DNA of 19,731 nt. Source: Bacillota bacterium. GTDB lineage: Bacteria > Bacillota_A > Clostridia > Peptostreptococcales > Anaerovoracaceae. Below, piece by piece: positions 8,081-15,130 of the stretch (its first letter is position 1; the number at the start of each line of letters is the position of its first letter). The stretch spans positions 1 to 19,731 of the forward strand of contig JAFRWQ010000025.1 in assembly GCA_017437925.1 (NCBI GenBank), written 5' to 3'. A program made the position numbers and the translations under genes. Below the pieces are notes generated by a model. That model made no database searches, was not told the origin of the DNA, and worked only from the letters and a program-made list of their open reading frames with translations.

Positions 8081-9295
8081 CTATCCCAGCAGGTACTCCT
8101 TCTGTATCACATTGGTGAGCAGGGTCCTGCCGGCGACGCGGTTGTAGATGGCGGCCACGTCGGCGATAAGCTTCGCCTTGCTCTCTTCGTCATCGAGCAT
8201 GCCGTAGAGCACGTCCACGGGGATGGACCTCATGGGATGATCCTCATCCTCGACCATCTTGATGATGGAGAATGTGGTCTTTTCGACCTTCTTGTCCTTG
8301 ATGTAGACGTGGGCGGCCAGGCCGTACTCGGGCATGGACTCGGGCACCGACCAGATGGTGTTGGGGGACATGGTGACGTTGCCCATGGAGTAGAAGTAGG
8401 GCTTGCCGTCGAAGACCTCGGCCTTCTGGGTGGTGTGGGAGTGGGCGCAGAACACAGCGTCAAATCCCAGGTCCATGGCCCTTCTCATGAGGGCCGCGGA
8501 GAAGCGTCCGGGCTGGGGATTGAACTGTCCGCCGCTGTGGGGATAGAAGAAGACTATGTCGGCGTTCTTTCTGGCTTCGGCGTAGTCTTTTTTTACGTTC
8601 TCAAAGCACCCGGCGGCGATGCTCTCGTCGAATATGTCGTCCGAATAGGCATTGGTGATGCCCAAAGCGGTGCGCAGCCTCACAGACTCCTCCCAGATCA
8701 GGGGCCTTTCCAGGACGTCCTCGAACATCTTCTTTGTCTCAAGGAAGATCTTCGGCTCGGGCCTTCTGGTGGACTTGTACCTTAAGGGCATCAGGTAGTT
8801 GCAGAAGCCCTCATGGCCTTCCACCGTCGGATCCTGGTGGTTGATGCCGTAGTTGGTGCTGTGGGTGTAGGCGATCACGGCGAACCTGGTGTCTCCCAGG
8901 GTGAAGTAAAAGATCCTGTTCTTCTCGCCGTCGGCGTAGGTGCCGGTGTGGCCTATGCCCAGCTCGTCCAGAGCCTCTATGGTCTTTACCAGCCCCTCGT
9001 AGCCTCTGTCGAGAGCGTGGTTGTTGGCTGTGGAGACCATGTCTATGCCGCAGGCCTTGAGGTCCTTTGCGATCTGGACCGGGGCGTTGAAGGAAACCAG
9101 GCGGCTGGTGTAGCCGGCCTCTTCTCCGGCAAGGGGTGTCTCGAGATTTCCGATGGCGTAGTCGGCCTCGTCGAGCATGGGCTTTAAGCAGCCGAAGGCG
9201 TTGGTGAAATCATAACCGTCGGCGGTCTTTGCTCCCGCCACCACGGGGGGCTCGGCCATGATGTCGCCTATCACGGTGATTTTGAATTCGCTCAT
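8081..9295 (-). CDS. CapA-family metallophosphatase-like protein
   Basis: Member of the CapA/PgsA (PGA_cap) family of the calcineurin-like metallophosphatase fold. Named members take part in poly-gamma-glutamate synthesis or export, but many relatives are uncharacterised. Seen in the 404 residues: ITVIGDIM (metal-site GD at 10-11), GNLETPL (49-55), NNHALDRG (91-98), then AHSHTTQ and YSMGN near the C-terminal third. There is no signal peptide or membrane segment, unlike the membrane-anchored CapA of Bacillus, so it is probably cytoplasmic. The start follows AAAGGAG by 6 bases. It is the last gene of the opp operon, 14 bases after oppF, and no capB or capC homologue is nearby. A role in handling gamma-linked or other unusual peptides brought in by the importer is more likely than capsule synthesis, but this is inference. 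Confidence 0.85.
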   Translation of the reverse strand: MSEFKITVIGDIMAEPPVVAGAKTADGYDFTNAFGCLKPMLDEADYAIGNLETPLAGEEAGYTSRLVSFNAPVQIAKDLKACGIDMVSTANNHALDRGYEGLVKTIEALDELGIGHTGTYADGEKNRIFYFTLGDTRFAVIAYTHSTNYGINHQDPTVEGHEGFCNYLMPLRYKSTRRPEPKIFLETKKMFEDVLERPLIWEESVRLRTALGITNAYSDDIFDESIAAGCFENVKKDYAEARKNADIVFFYPHSGGQFNPQPGRFSAALMRRAMDLGFDAVFCAHSHTTQKAEVFDGKPYFYSMGNVTMSPNTIWSVPESMPEYGLAAHVYIKDKKVEKTTFSIIKMVEDEDHPMRSIPVDVLYGMLDDEESKAKLIADVAAIYNRVAGRTLLTNVIQKEYLLG

Positions 9296-9309
9296 TGAAT
9301 GCTCCTTTC

Positions 9310-10278
9310 CTAGATCTCATTCATGCGGCAGCAGGCGCAGTAATGTCCTTCGGAGACGGGCTGCAGCACCATGTCGGTCTTGTCGCAGGCCTCGGTGTAG
9401 TAGTCGCAGCGGGTCTTGAAGCGGCAGCCGGGAGCCGGGTTGATGGGGCTGGTGACCTCGCCCTTGATGGTCTGGATCTCCGCGTTCCTCATGGAGATGT
9501 CGGGCACGGGGATGGCGGACAGCAGGGCCTTGGTGTAGGGGTGCTTGGGGTTGTCGAAGAGCTCCTGGAAGGGAGCGTATTCCACGCACTTGCCCAGGTA
9601 GAGCACCGCGATGTTGGTGGATATGTGCTTTACCACCGAGAGGTTGTGGGTTATGAACATGTAGGTGAGCTTGAACTCGTCCTGAAGGTCCATCAGCAGG
9701 TTGAGTATCTGGGCCTGGATCGACACGTCAAGGGCGGAGACTGGCTCGTCGCAGACTATGAACTTGGGATTTAAGGACAGGGCTCTCGCTACGCCTATGC
9801 GCTGCCTTCTGCCTCCGTCCAGCTCGTGGGGATAGGCGTTCTCAAGGCGCCTTGCGAGTCCCACTATGTCCATGAGCTCAAGGGTCCTGTTGTATATGTC
9901 GGCCCGGTTGCCGTTGTACGACTTGTTCACGATCATGAACTCGGAGATTATCTGCTCCACGGTCATTCTCGTGTTCAGGCTCGAATAGGGGTCCTGGAAG
10001 ATGATCTGCATGTCTTTGCGCAGCTCCTTCATCTCCCTCTTGCCCACTTTGGTGATGTCCTTGCCGTCGAATATGATCTGTCCGGCGGTGGGCTCTATGA
10101 GCCTCAGGATGGTCCTTCCGAGGGTGCTCTTGCCGCAGCCGGACTCTCCGACGACGCCGAGGGTCTCGCCGGAATTGATGGTCAGGTTGATGTCATCAAC
10201 CGCGTGGAGCTCTCCGGCAGCCACGTGGAAGTACTTCTTCAGATCTTTGGTCTCGACCAGAATCTTCTTTTCTGCCAT
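9310..10278 (-). CDS. oppF: Oligopeptide/dipeptide ABC transporter ATP-binding protein OppF/DppF-like
   Basis: One of two ATPases that power the peptide importer from the cytoplasmic face. Seen in the 322 residues: Walker A GESGCGKST (44-52), Q-loop IIFQDPYSSLN, signature ELDGGRRQRIGVARAL, Walker B FIVCDEPVSALD, and switch histidine in FITHNLS. The C-terminus has the cysteine-rich Opp/Dpp region GCRFKTRCDYYTEAC. The signature is LDGGR instead of the usual LSGGQ. A longer frame exists upstream, but the ATG at 10278 follows AGGAGG, and this RBS overlaps the stop codon of oppD, so the short start is preferred and the two genes are tightly coupled. Whether the transporter carries oligopeptides, dipeptides or another solute cannot be settled from the ATPase. 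Confidence 0.92.
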   Translation of the reverse strand: MAEKKILVETKDLKKYFHVAAGELHAVDDINLTINSGETLGVVGESGCGKSTLGRTILRLIEPTAGQIIFDGKDITKVGKREMKELRKDMQIIFQDPYSSLNTRMTVEQIISEFMIVNKSYNGNRADIYNRTLELMDIVGLARRLENAYPHELDGGRRQRIGVARALSLNPKFIVCDEPVSALDVSIQAQILNLLMDLQDEFKLTYMFITHNLSVVKHISTNIAVLYLGKCVEYAPFQELFDNPKHPYTKALLSAIPVPDISMRNAEIQTIKGEVTSPINPAPGCRFKTRCDYYTEACDKTDMVLQPVSEGHYCACCRMNEI

Positions 10279-10283
10279 TGCGC

Positions 10284-11258
10284 TCACCTCCTGTCCTCGA
10301 AAAGATTGCACGCGATGATGTGGGTGCCGTTCTCGTAGATGAAGGGCTGGCCTTCGAGGCACTTGTCGGTGCAGTATTTGCAGCGGGGAGCGAAATTGCA
10401 GCCCTTGGGAAGATCGGTGGGATCGGGCATGAGGCCCTCGATGGGCACCAGCCTGTCGGTGTTGGTCTTGATGTTGGGGATGGCGCCGAAGAGGCCCTTG
10501 GTGTAGGGATGGTGGTCTTCGCCGGTGAATATGTCCTCGAGGGTACCCTTCTCTATGAGTTCGCCGGCGTACATGACCGCGACCTTGTCGCAGACCTGGG
10601 CGACTATGCCCAGATCGTGGGTGATCATGATCATGGCGGTGCCGAGCCTGTTCTTAAGGTCCTTCATGAGCCTTAGGACCTGGGCCTGAATGGTCACGTC
10701 AAGGGCGGTGGTGGGCTCGTCGGCGATCAGCAGCTCCGGCTCGCAGACCAGGGCTATGGCGATGACGACGCGCTGCCTCATGCCTCCCGAGAACTGGTGG
10801 GGATAATCGTTCTTTCTCGAAGCGGGGATTCCTACCATCTCCAGAACGCTGTCCACCCTCTTGGAGTAATCGGAGCCGGATGCGTTGTCCTCGCTGTGGA
10901 ACTGCAGGGCCTCCTTGATCTGGTCTCCCACGGTCATGACCGGGTTTAAGGCGGTCATGGGGTCCTGGAATATCATCGATATCTTGCGGCCTCTGATGCC
11001 TCTTACGTCCTTGGGAGAAAGCTTGAGGATATCCACTCCGTCGATGAGTATCTCGCCCCCGGTGATCTTTCCTGTCCTTTCGGGGAGCAGGCGCAGTATG
11101 GCGAGGGCCGTGGTGGTCTTGCCGGCCCCGGTCTCTCCCACTATGCCTATGGTCTCTCCCTTGTTGAGGCTGAAGGATATGCCGTTTACGGCGTTTACAG
11201 TTTCGAGGTCCGTCTTGTACTGGACCCAGAGATCATTTACGCGCAGTAATTCTTCCAT
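10284..11258 (-). CDS. oppD: Oligopeptide/dipeptide ABC transporter ATP-binding protein OppD/DppD-like
   Basis: Second ATPase of the peptide importer. Seen in the 324 residues: Walker [10 protein letters not shown] (41-49), Q-loop [13 protein letters not shown], signature FSGGMRQRV, Walker [13 protein letters not shown] and switch histidine in MITHDLG. The C-terminal Opp/Dpp extension is present, with four cysteines ([15 protein letters not shown]); the matching region binds an iron-sulfur cluster in some characterised family members. The ATG follows a GGGGAGG ribosome binding site. It starts 12 bases after oppC and ends 5 bases before oppF. It is longer than a simple ABC ATPase because of the C-terminal extension, as usual for this family. 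Confidence 0.94.
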   Translation of the reverse strand: MEELLRVNDLWVQYKTDLETVNAVNGISFSLNKGETIGIVGETGAGKTTTALAILRLLPERTGKITGGEILIDGVDILKLSPKDVRGIRGRKISMIFQDPMTALNPVMTVGDQIKEALQFHSEDNASGSDYSKRVDSVLEMVGIPASRKNDYPHQFSGGMRQRVVIAIALVCEPELLIADEPTTALDVTIQAQVLRLMKDLKNRLGTAMIMITHDLGIVAQVCDKVAVMYAGELIEKGTLEDIFTGEDHHPYTKGLFGAIPNIKTNTDRLVPIEGLMPDPTDLPKGCNFAPRCKYCTDKCLEGQPFIYENGTHIIACNLFEDRR

Positions 11259-11270
11259 GTCAGCCTCCCC

Positions 11271-12146
11271 CTAACTCTTAAGACGGGGATCCAGGGCGTC
11301 TCTCAGACCGTCGCCTATGAGGTTGATCGAAAGAGAAGCCAGGATGATGCAGATGCCCGGCAGGACGACCATGTAGGGGTGAGCCCTCAGGTAGCCCTGG
11401 CCGCCGCCGATTATGGCGCCCCACTCGGGGGTGGGGGCGGCGACGCCCAGTCCCAGATAGCTGAGAGAAGCGGTCTGCAGTATCATTCCCGCGATATTGG
11501 TGGTGAACTGGACTATGGTCGGGCCGAGTATGTTGGGATAGATGTGGCGGACCATTATGCGCAGGGCGCTGGTCCCGCCGGCCTTGGCGGCCTCGACGTA
11601 TTCCATGCCCGCCTGTCCCAGGGTCGACGATCGCACTATTCTGGAGAAGGCCGCGACCCTCGATATGGCCAGGGCCAGGACCAGGTTGATGGTGCTGGAC
11701 CCCAGGGCCGCCACGACGCATATGGCCAGCAGTATGGTGGGTATGGCCGACATGACGTCGCAGAAACGCATGATGACGGTATCATAGGTGCCGCCGTAGT
11801 AGCCCGCGGTGAGGCCTATGAGGGAGCCCGCCAGCATCGCCAGCATGGACGAAGTGATGCCTATGATGAGGGATATCCTTGCTCCGTAGAGGCAGCGCAG
11901 GAATATGTCTCTTCCGTAGGCGTCGGTGCCGAACCAGTGCTCGCTGTTGGGATGGGTGAGCTTTTCCTTGATGTGCTGGGTGATGCTCTCCTGATATGAG
12001 CCGAAAGCAGGAGCAGCGATCGCCATGATGAGTATGAAGGTGAAGATGATGAGGCCGGCCATGGCCAGTCTGCTCTTCTTATACCGGCGCACGACCTCCT
12101 TGAACTGGCCCTTTTTGCGGGGCTTCGCGGCAGTTGCTGTGCTCAT
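11271..12146 (-). CDS. oppC: Peptide ABC transporter permease OppC/DppC-like
   Basis: Inner-membrane permease of the importer, pairing with OppB. The 291 residues show a basic cytoplasmic N-terminus (KPRKKGQFKEVVRRYKKSR), a first membrane segment (LAMAGLIIFTFILIMAIAAPAF), the family motif HWFGTDAYGRDIFLRCLYGARISL, and the EAA loop EYVEAAKAGGTSALRIMVRH that contacts the ATPases. Several further hydrophobic segments follow, then the family-typical end LSINLIGDGLRDALDPRLK. The start lies 3 bases after the oppB stop, so translation is probably coupled. Length is normal for the family. Confidence 0.95.
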   Translation of the reverse strand: MSTATAAKPRKKGQFKEVVRRYKKSRLAMAGLIIFTFILIMAIAAPAFGSYQESITQHIKEKLTHPNSEHWFGTDAYGRDIFLRCLYGARISLIIGITSSMLAMLAGSLIGLTAGYYGGTYDTVIMRFCDVMSAIPTILLAICVVAALGSSTINLVLALAISRVAAFSRIVRSSTLGQAGMEYVEAAKAGGTSALRIMVRHIYPNILGPTIVQFTTNIAGMILQTASLSYLGLGVAAPTPEWGAIIGGGQGYLRAHPYMVVLPGICIILASLSINLIGDGLRDALDPRLKS

Positions 12147-12149
12147 GCT

Positions 12150-13088
12150 CTACCCCCTTCTCCTCTGGTATCTCGCCTTGACTCTGGGGTCAAAGAAAGC
12201 ATACAGCAGGTCTACGATGAGATTTACCATGGCAAACATGGTGGCCAGGGTGATGGTCCCGCCCATTACCACGGGCATATCGTTCATCTTGATGCCGTTG
12301 ACCACGTAGGTCCCGAGACCTCCTATGCTGTAAAGGGTCTCGCAGACTATGGCTCCGCCCAGCAGCACGCCGAAGGTGTTGCCCGCGGCGGTGATGACCG
12401 GAAGAAGCGCGTTCTTGAGCTCATGCCTCCAGACGACGACCGACTCGGTGGCGCCCTTTGCTCTGGCTGTCCTGATGTAGTCCTGCCTTATGGTCTCGAG
12501 CATGCTGGATCTTGTGAAACGCAGCATGGTGGATCCGTGGACCGCCATAAGGGTCAGGGTCGGGAGCACGTACCACATGGGCTTGTCGGTGCCGAAGGAC
12601 GGCAGCAGGTTGTGTTTCAAAGCCAGTTCGAACATGAGCATCATGCCGACCCAGAACGACGGGGCCGCCGCCAGGGCCATGGCTATGGACGTTGGTATAA
12701 TATCCAACAGAGAATACTGTTTGACCGCCGACAGCACCCCCAGGGGTATGCCGACTGCCAGGGCTCCGATTATGCCCAGGAAAGCAACGGTGATGGAAAT
12801 GGGTATCTTGACCTTAAGCTCTCCCAGTACAGGAAGCTTTGAACAGTAGGATTGTCCGAAATCAAGTTTAAAGACGCCCGCCATATACCTGAAGTATCTG
12901 ACCCAGAAGGGATCGTAGAAGCCGAGCTTCTCGTTGAGAGCCCTTACCGATTCCGCGTCCGCCATGTTTCCCAGTATGATGGTGGCCGGATCTCCCGGGC
13001 AGAGGGAGATCAGGAAAAACACGAGGAGCGATACTCCGAGTATGATAGGGATCATCCACAGCAATCTGTTCAAAACGTATCTGATCAC
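12150..13088 (-). CDS. oppB: Peptide ABC transporter permease OppB/DppB-like
   Basis: First permease of the importer. The 312 residues begin MIRYVLNRLLWMIPIILGVS with a membrane segment, then the family motif SLCPGDPATIILG. The EAA loop is DYIRTARAKGATESVVVWRHELKNALLPV, and the protein ends with VDLLYAFFDPRVKARYQRRRG, typical of OppB/DppB. The start is GTG, chosen because AGGAGG lies 8 bases upstream. It is separated from oppA by 79 bases that hold a hairpin, so its level is probably lower than that of the binding protein. Confidence 0.95.
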   Translation of the reverse strand: MIRYVLNRLLWMIPIILGVSLLVFFLISLCPGDPATIILGNMADAESVRALNEKLGFYDPFWVRYFRYMAGVFKLDFGQSYCSKLPVLGELKVKIPISITVAFLGIIGALAVGIPLGVLSAVKQYSLLDIIPTSIAMALAAAPSFWVGMMLMFELALKHNLLPSFGTDKPMWYVLPTLTLMAVHGSTMLRFTRSSMLETIRQDYIRTARAKGATESVVVWRHELKNALLPVITAAGNTFGVLLGGAIVCETLYSIGGLGTYVVNGIKMNDMPVVMGGTITLATMFAMVNLIVDLLYAFFDPRVKARYQRRRG

Positions 13089-13105
13089 TTTGGAAACCTC
13101 CTAAT

Positions 13106-13131
13106 ACAGAGGCGGGATACCCCGCCTCTGT
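13106..13131 (-). promoter_or_regulatory. Intercistronic hairpin between oppA and oppB
   Basis: ACAGAGGCGGG (13106-13116) and CCCGCCTCTGT (13121-13131) form a perfect 11-bp stem with a 4-base loop. No long U-run follows on the minus strand, and the oppB RBS comes a few bases later. Such structures after binding-protein genes usually shield the upstream message from 3' decay or cause partial termination, raising binding protein over permease. That role is inferred here. Confidence 0.75.
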
Positions 13132-13167
13132 CTGACATTTGTTTAAACGGATGGTGATCTGTGAGCT

Positions 13168-14814
13168 TTATTTCCAGCTCCACTCGAATACTCTGTACTG
13201 GTCGGTACGGTTGACTACGTTGAGGTCTGCGTTCCAGACATAGGGAACGGTCTTGTTCAGAAGAGGAATGTATACGCAGGCACCCGCGACGAAATCGTTG
13301 ATCTCGGCGTCGGCTTCGAGGCGCTTTTCGGGATCGGTGATGGTGACGGCTTTGTCGATCATGTCGTCAAGCTTGGCCCAGTCATAGCCGGCCAGGTTGA
13401 AGTCGACGTAGGGAACGCCTTTGGAGTGATAACGGTTTCTGGTTCCGAAGAAGTCGCCGGTGCAGTTCTGACCGGTGACGCCCATGTTGTAGTTGAAGGT
13501 CTTGAAGTTGGTGAGGGTAGCGGACTGCTCCTGCCACTCGAGCTCGCTGTGGATGCCCTGAGCGTCGAGCTGGGCCTGGGTAACGGTGGCGCAGATCTCG
13601 AAGTGGGATCCGGTGAAGCTCTGCAGCTTGCCTACGTCCACGCCGTTGGGATATCCGGCTTCGGCGAGGAGGGCCTTGGCCTTATCGGGCTCATACTTGA
13701 ACACGACTTCGGACTCGGGGGAACCGATGTTGGAGGCGGGGTTGAAGAAGTAGTAGGCTTCTCCGCCCAGTCCGTCGAAGGCAGCGTAGTTCATCTCTTC
13801 TCTGTCGATGGAGTAGGCTATGGCCTGGCGTACTCTCAGGTCCTTGAGGGGTTCCGCGGTTCCGGGATAGCCGGCATTGATGGTAAGGAAGGTGATGTGG
13901 TTGGCGGGAAGAGCCTCGGTGGAGTACTTTCCGGTCTCCTTGAGCCTCAGGTATTCGGTAACGTCGCAGTTGTACCAGTCGAGGTCGCCTGCCTCAAAGG
14001 CCATGACGCCGGCGGCGGTGCTGGTGATCATGTAGTAGTTGATGGTCTTGATGGAGGGCTCGCCCAGATAGTACTTGTCGAAGGCCTTGAGGACGATCTT
14101 CTCGTCCAGGTCTACGGACTCAAGATAGTAGGGGCCGGTGCAGGCGAGGTGTTCCTTGGTTCCGAACTCGTCGCCCTGCTCTTCGACGACCTTCTTGTTG
14201 AGCACGGCAAGTCTGGTGATGTTGATCAGGAAGGCGGCGTTGGGAGCGTCGAGATTGAATCTGACGGAATAATCGCCGGTCTTCTCAACGCTTACGATAC
14301 CGGCGGTGTAGGTATAGTGAGCGCAGATGGGATCCATGCACCTTTCCATGGACCATACGACGTCGTCGGCGGTCATCTTGTCTCCGTTGTGGAAATAGAC
14401 GTCATCTCTCAGGTTAAAGTCGACTTTCGTGCCGTCTTCGCTGAAGGTCCAGTCGGTGGCCAGCTGGGGCTCGACTTCACCGTGGAGGATATCAAAGGAT
14501 ACCAGACCTTCGGCGTACTGCTTATGGGTCATCATGTCCTGGAGACCGGAAGATCTCTGGGGGTCGGATGACATCATGATCTGGTTCCAGCTGATGTTCA
14601 GGTCTGTTCTGTCGCTTCCCCCGGACGACTGAGCTTCTACTTTCTCATCGCCCTTGGGCTGGGTCGCCGGAGCTTCGGCCGGCTGTGTTGTCTGAGCGGG
14701 CTGGGTGGTCTGCGCAGGCTGGGTAGTCTGCGCCGGGGTCTCGGTCTTAGCTCCGCATGCAACGCATGAGGCGATGAGCATAAGGCAGAGTATCAGTGCA
14801 ATTGCCTTTTTCAT
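13168..14814 (-). CDS. oppA: Peptide-binding lipoprotein of ABC importer (SBP family 5)
   Basis: Extracellular substrate-binding lipoprotein that delivers peptides to OppBC. The 548 residues start with a lipoprotein signal (MKKAIALILCLMLIASCVAC); Cys17 in IASC fits the lipobox best and Cys20 is an alternative. A Thr/Gln/Pro-rich linker with three PAQTTQ units (27-44) follows, then the family-5 solute-binding domain from about residue 70, with typical stretches such as PQLATDWTFSEDGTKVDFNLRD, VYFHNGDKMTADDVVWSMER and LRVRQAIAYSIDREE. The ATG follows AAAGGAG by 9 bases. It is the first gene of the operon, with a near-consensus promoter. Substrate (oligopeptide, dipeptide or other) is not determined by sequence; family 5 also includes nickel and haem binders, but the full OppBCDF set favours peptides. 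Confidence 0.94.
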   Translation of the reverse strand: MKKAIALILCLMLIASCVACGAKTETPAQTTQPAQTTQPAQTTQPAEAPATQPKGDEKVEAQSSGGSDRTDLNISWNQIMMSSDPQRSSGLQDMMTHKQYAEGLVSFDILHGEVEPQLATDWTFSEDGTKVDFNLRDDVYFHNGDKMTADDVVWSMERCMDPICAHYTYTAGIVSVEKTGDYSVRFNLDAPNAAFLINITRLAVLNKKVVEEQGDEFGTKEHLACTGPYYLESVDLDEKIVLKAFDKYYLGEPSIKTINYYMITSTAAGVMAFEAGDLDWYNCDVTEYLRLKETGKYSTEALPANHITFLTINAGYPGTAEPLKDLRVRQAIAYSIDREEMNYAAFDGLGGEAYYFFNPASNIGSPESEVVFKYEPDKAKALLAEAGYPNGVDVGKLQSFTGSHFEICATVTQAQLDAQGIHSELEWQEQSATLTNFKTFNYNMGVTGQNCTGDFFGTRNRYHSKGVPYVDFNLAGYDWAKLDDMIDKAVTITDPEKRLEADAEINDFVAGACVYIPLLNKTVPYVWNADLNVVNRTDQYRVFEWSWK

Positions 14815-14920
14815 ATAAGAGTTCTCCTTTCTCTCAGGTGACGCATCAGCTTTAACAAATATAGTCCGAAATGTTCATATGAAAAACTATACTCATTTTC
14901 GCTTGCGGTATTATAGATTG

Positions 14921-14949
14921 ATTATAATATCACAATTATATTACGTCAA
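14921..14949 (-). promoter_or_regulatory. Sigma-A promoter of the opp-capA operon
   Basis: Minus-strand -35 box TTGACG (14944-14949), 17-base spacer and perfect -10 box TATAAT (14921-14926). The predicted start is near 14914. A second TATAAT on the minus strand at 14909-14914 could be an alternative -10 box but has no good -35 partner. Confidence 0.88.
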
Positions 14950-14968
14950 TACACTAAAGCAATTCTGA

Positions 14969-14990
14969 GGGACAGCGTCCCGCCTATAAT
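14969..14990. promoter_or_regulatory. Candidate operator dyad next to a second -10 box
   Basis: GGGAC-AGC-GTCCC (14969-14981) is a perfect short dyad, followed after 3 bases by TATAAT (14985-14990) on the plus strand. It sits about 60 bases upstream of the predicted opp start. It could be a regulator site shared by both directions or the spacer of a second plus-strand promoter; the matching -35 position reads ATTCTG, which is weak. Confidence 0.3.
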
Positions 14991-15019
14991 ATAAATTCGT
15001 TTTATGAACAGATGTATTA

Positions 15020-15048
15020 TTGAATACAAATACTCGGAATGGTATTAT
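15020..15048 (+). promoter_or_regulatory. Sigma-A promoter of the D-amino-acid deacylase gene
   Basis: Plus-strand -35 box TTGAAT (15020-15025), 17-base spacer and -10 box TATTAT (15043-15048). The predicted transcript starts near 15055, giving a leader of about 75 bases before the ATG at 15131. An open frame starting with the TTG of the -35 box is therefore not the real protein start. Confidence 0.75.
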
Positions 15049-15065
15049 ATTAATATATTGCGTAC

Positions 15066-15098
15066 GCCGGGAGACAGCCTTGAAAAGGCCGTCCCGGC
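15066..15098 (+). promoter_or_regulatory. Leader hairpin of the deacylase mRNA
   Basis: GCCGGGA (15066-15072) pairs perfectly with TCCCGGC (15092-15098), and inside it GCC (15077-15079) pairs with GGC (15087-15089) around an AU-rich loop. It lies in the 5' leader, 15 bases before the AGGAGGT ribosome binding site. There is no U-run, so it is not a terminator. Function is unknown. Confidence 0.45.
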
Positions 15099-15130
15099 AC
15101 TCTAAAGACGTTCAGGAGGTACTGACAGCT

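Larger units (their letters stand above)
14815..15130. other. Divergent regulatory region between oppA and the deacylase gene
   Basis: This 316-base AT-rich stretch holds no gene. It contains the oppA promoter (14921-14949) with a leader of about 100 bases, a short dyad at 14969-14981, a second TATAAT on the plus strand at 14985-14990, the deacylase promoter (15020-15048) and a leader hairpin (15066-15098). No T-box, known riboswitch core or tRNA was recognised. The closeness of the two promoters suggests the importer operon and the deacylase could be controlled together. Confidence 0.7.

Noticed and set aside
10279..10362. 28-residue N-terminal extension of OppF
   Set aside because: It overlaps the end of oppD in another frame, is rich in Arg/His, and the ATG at 10278 has an AGGAGG site.
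13426..14571. Plus-strand frame of 381 codons
   Set aside because: It is a shadow of oppA with a low-complexity Val/Gly-rich translation and no RBS or promoter.
15020..15130. N-terminal extension of the deacylase from a TTG codon
   Set aside because: The TTG is part of the predicted -35 box, and the ATG at 15131 has a strong RBS and begins the family's conserved start.
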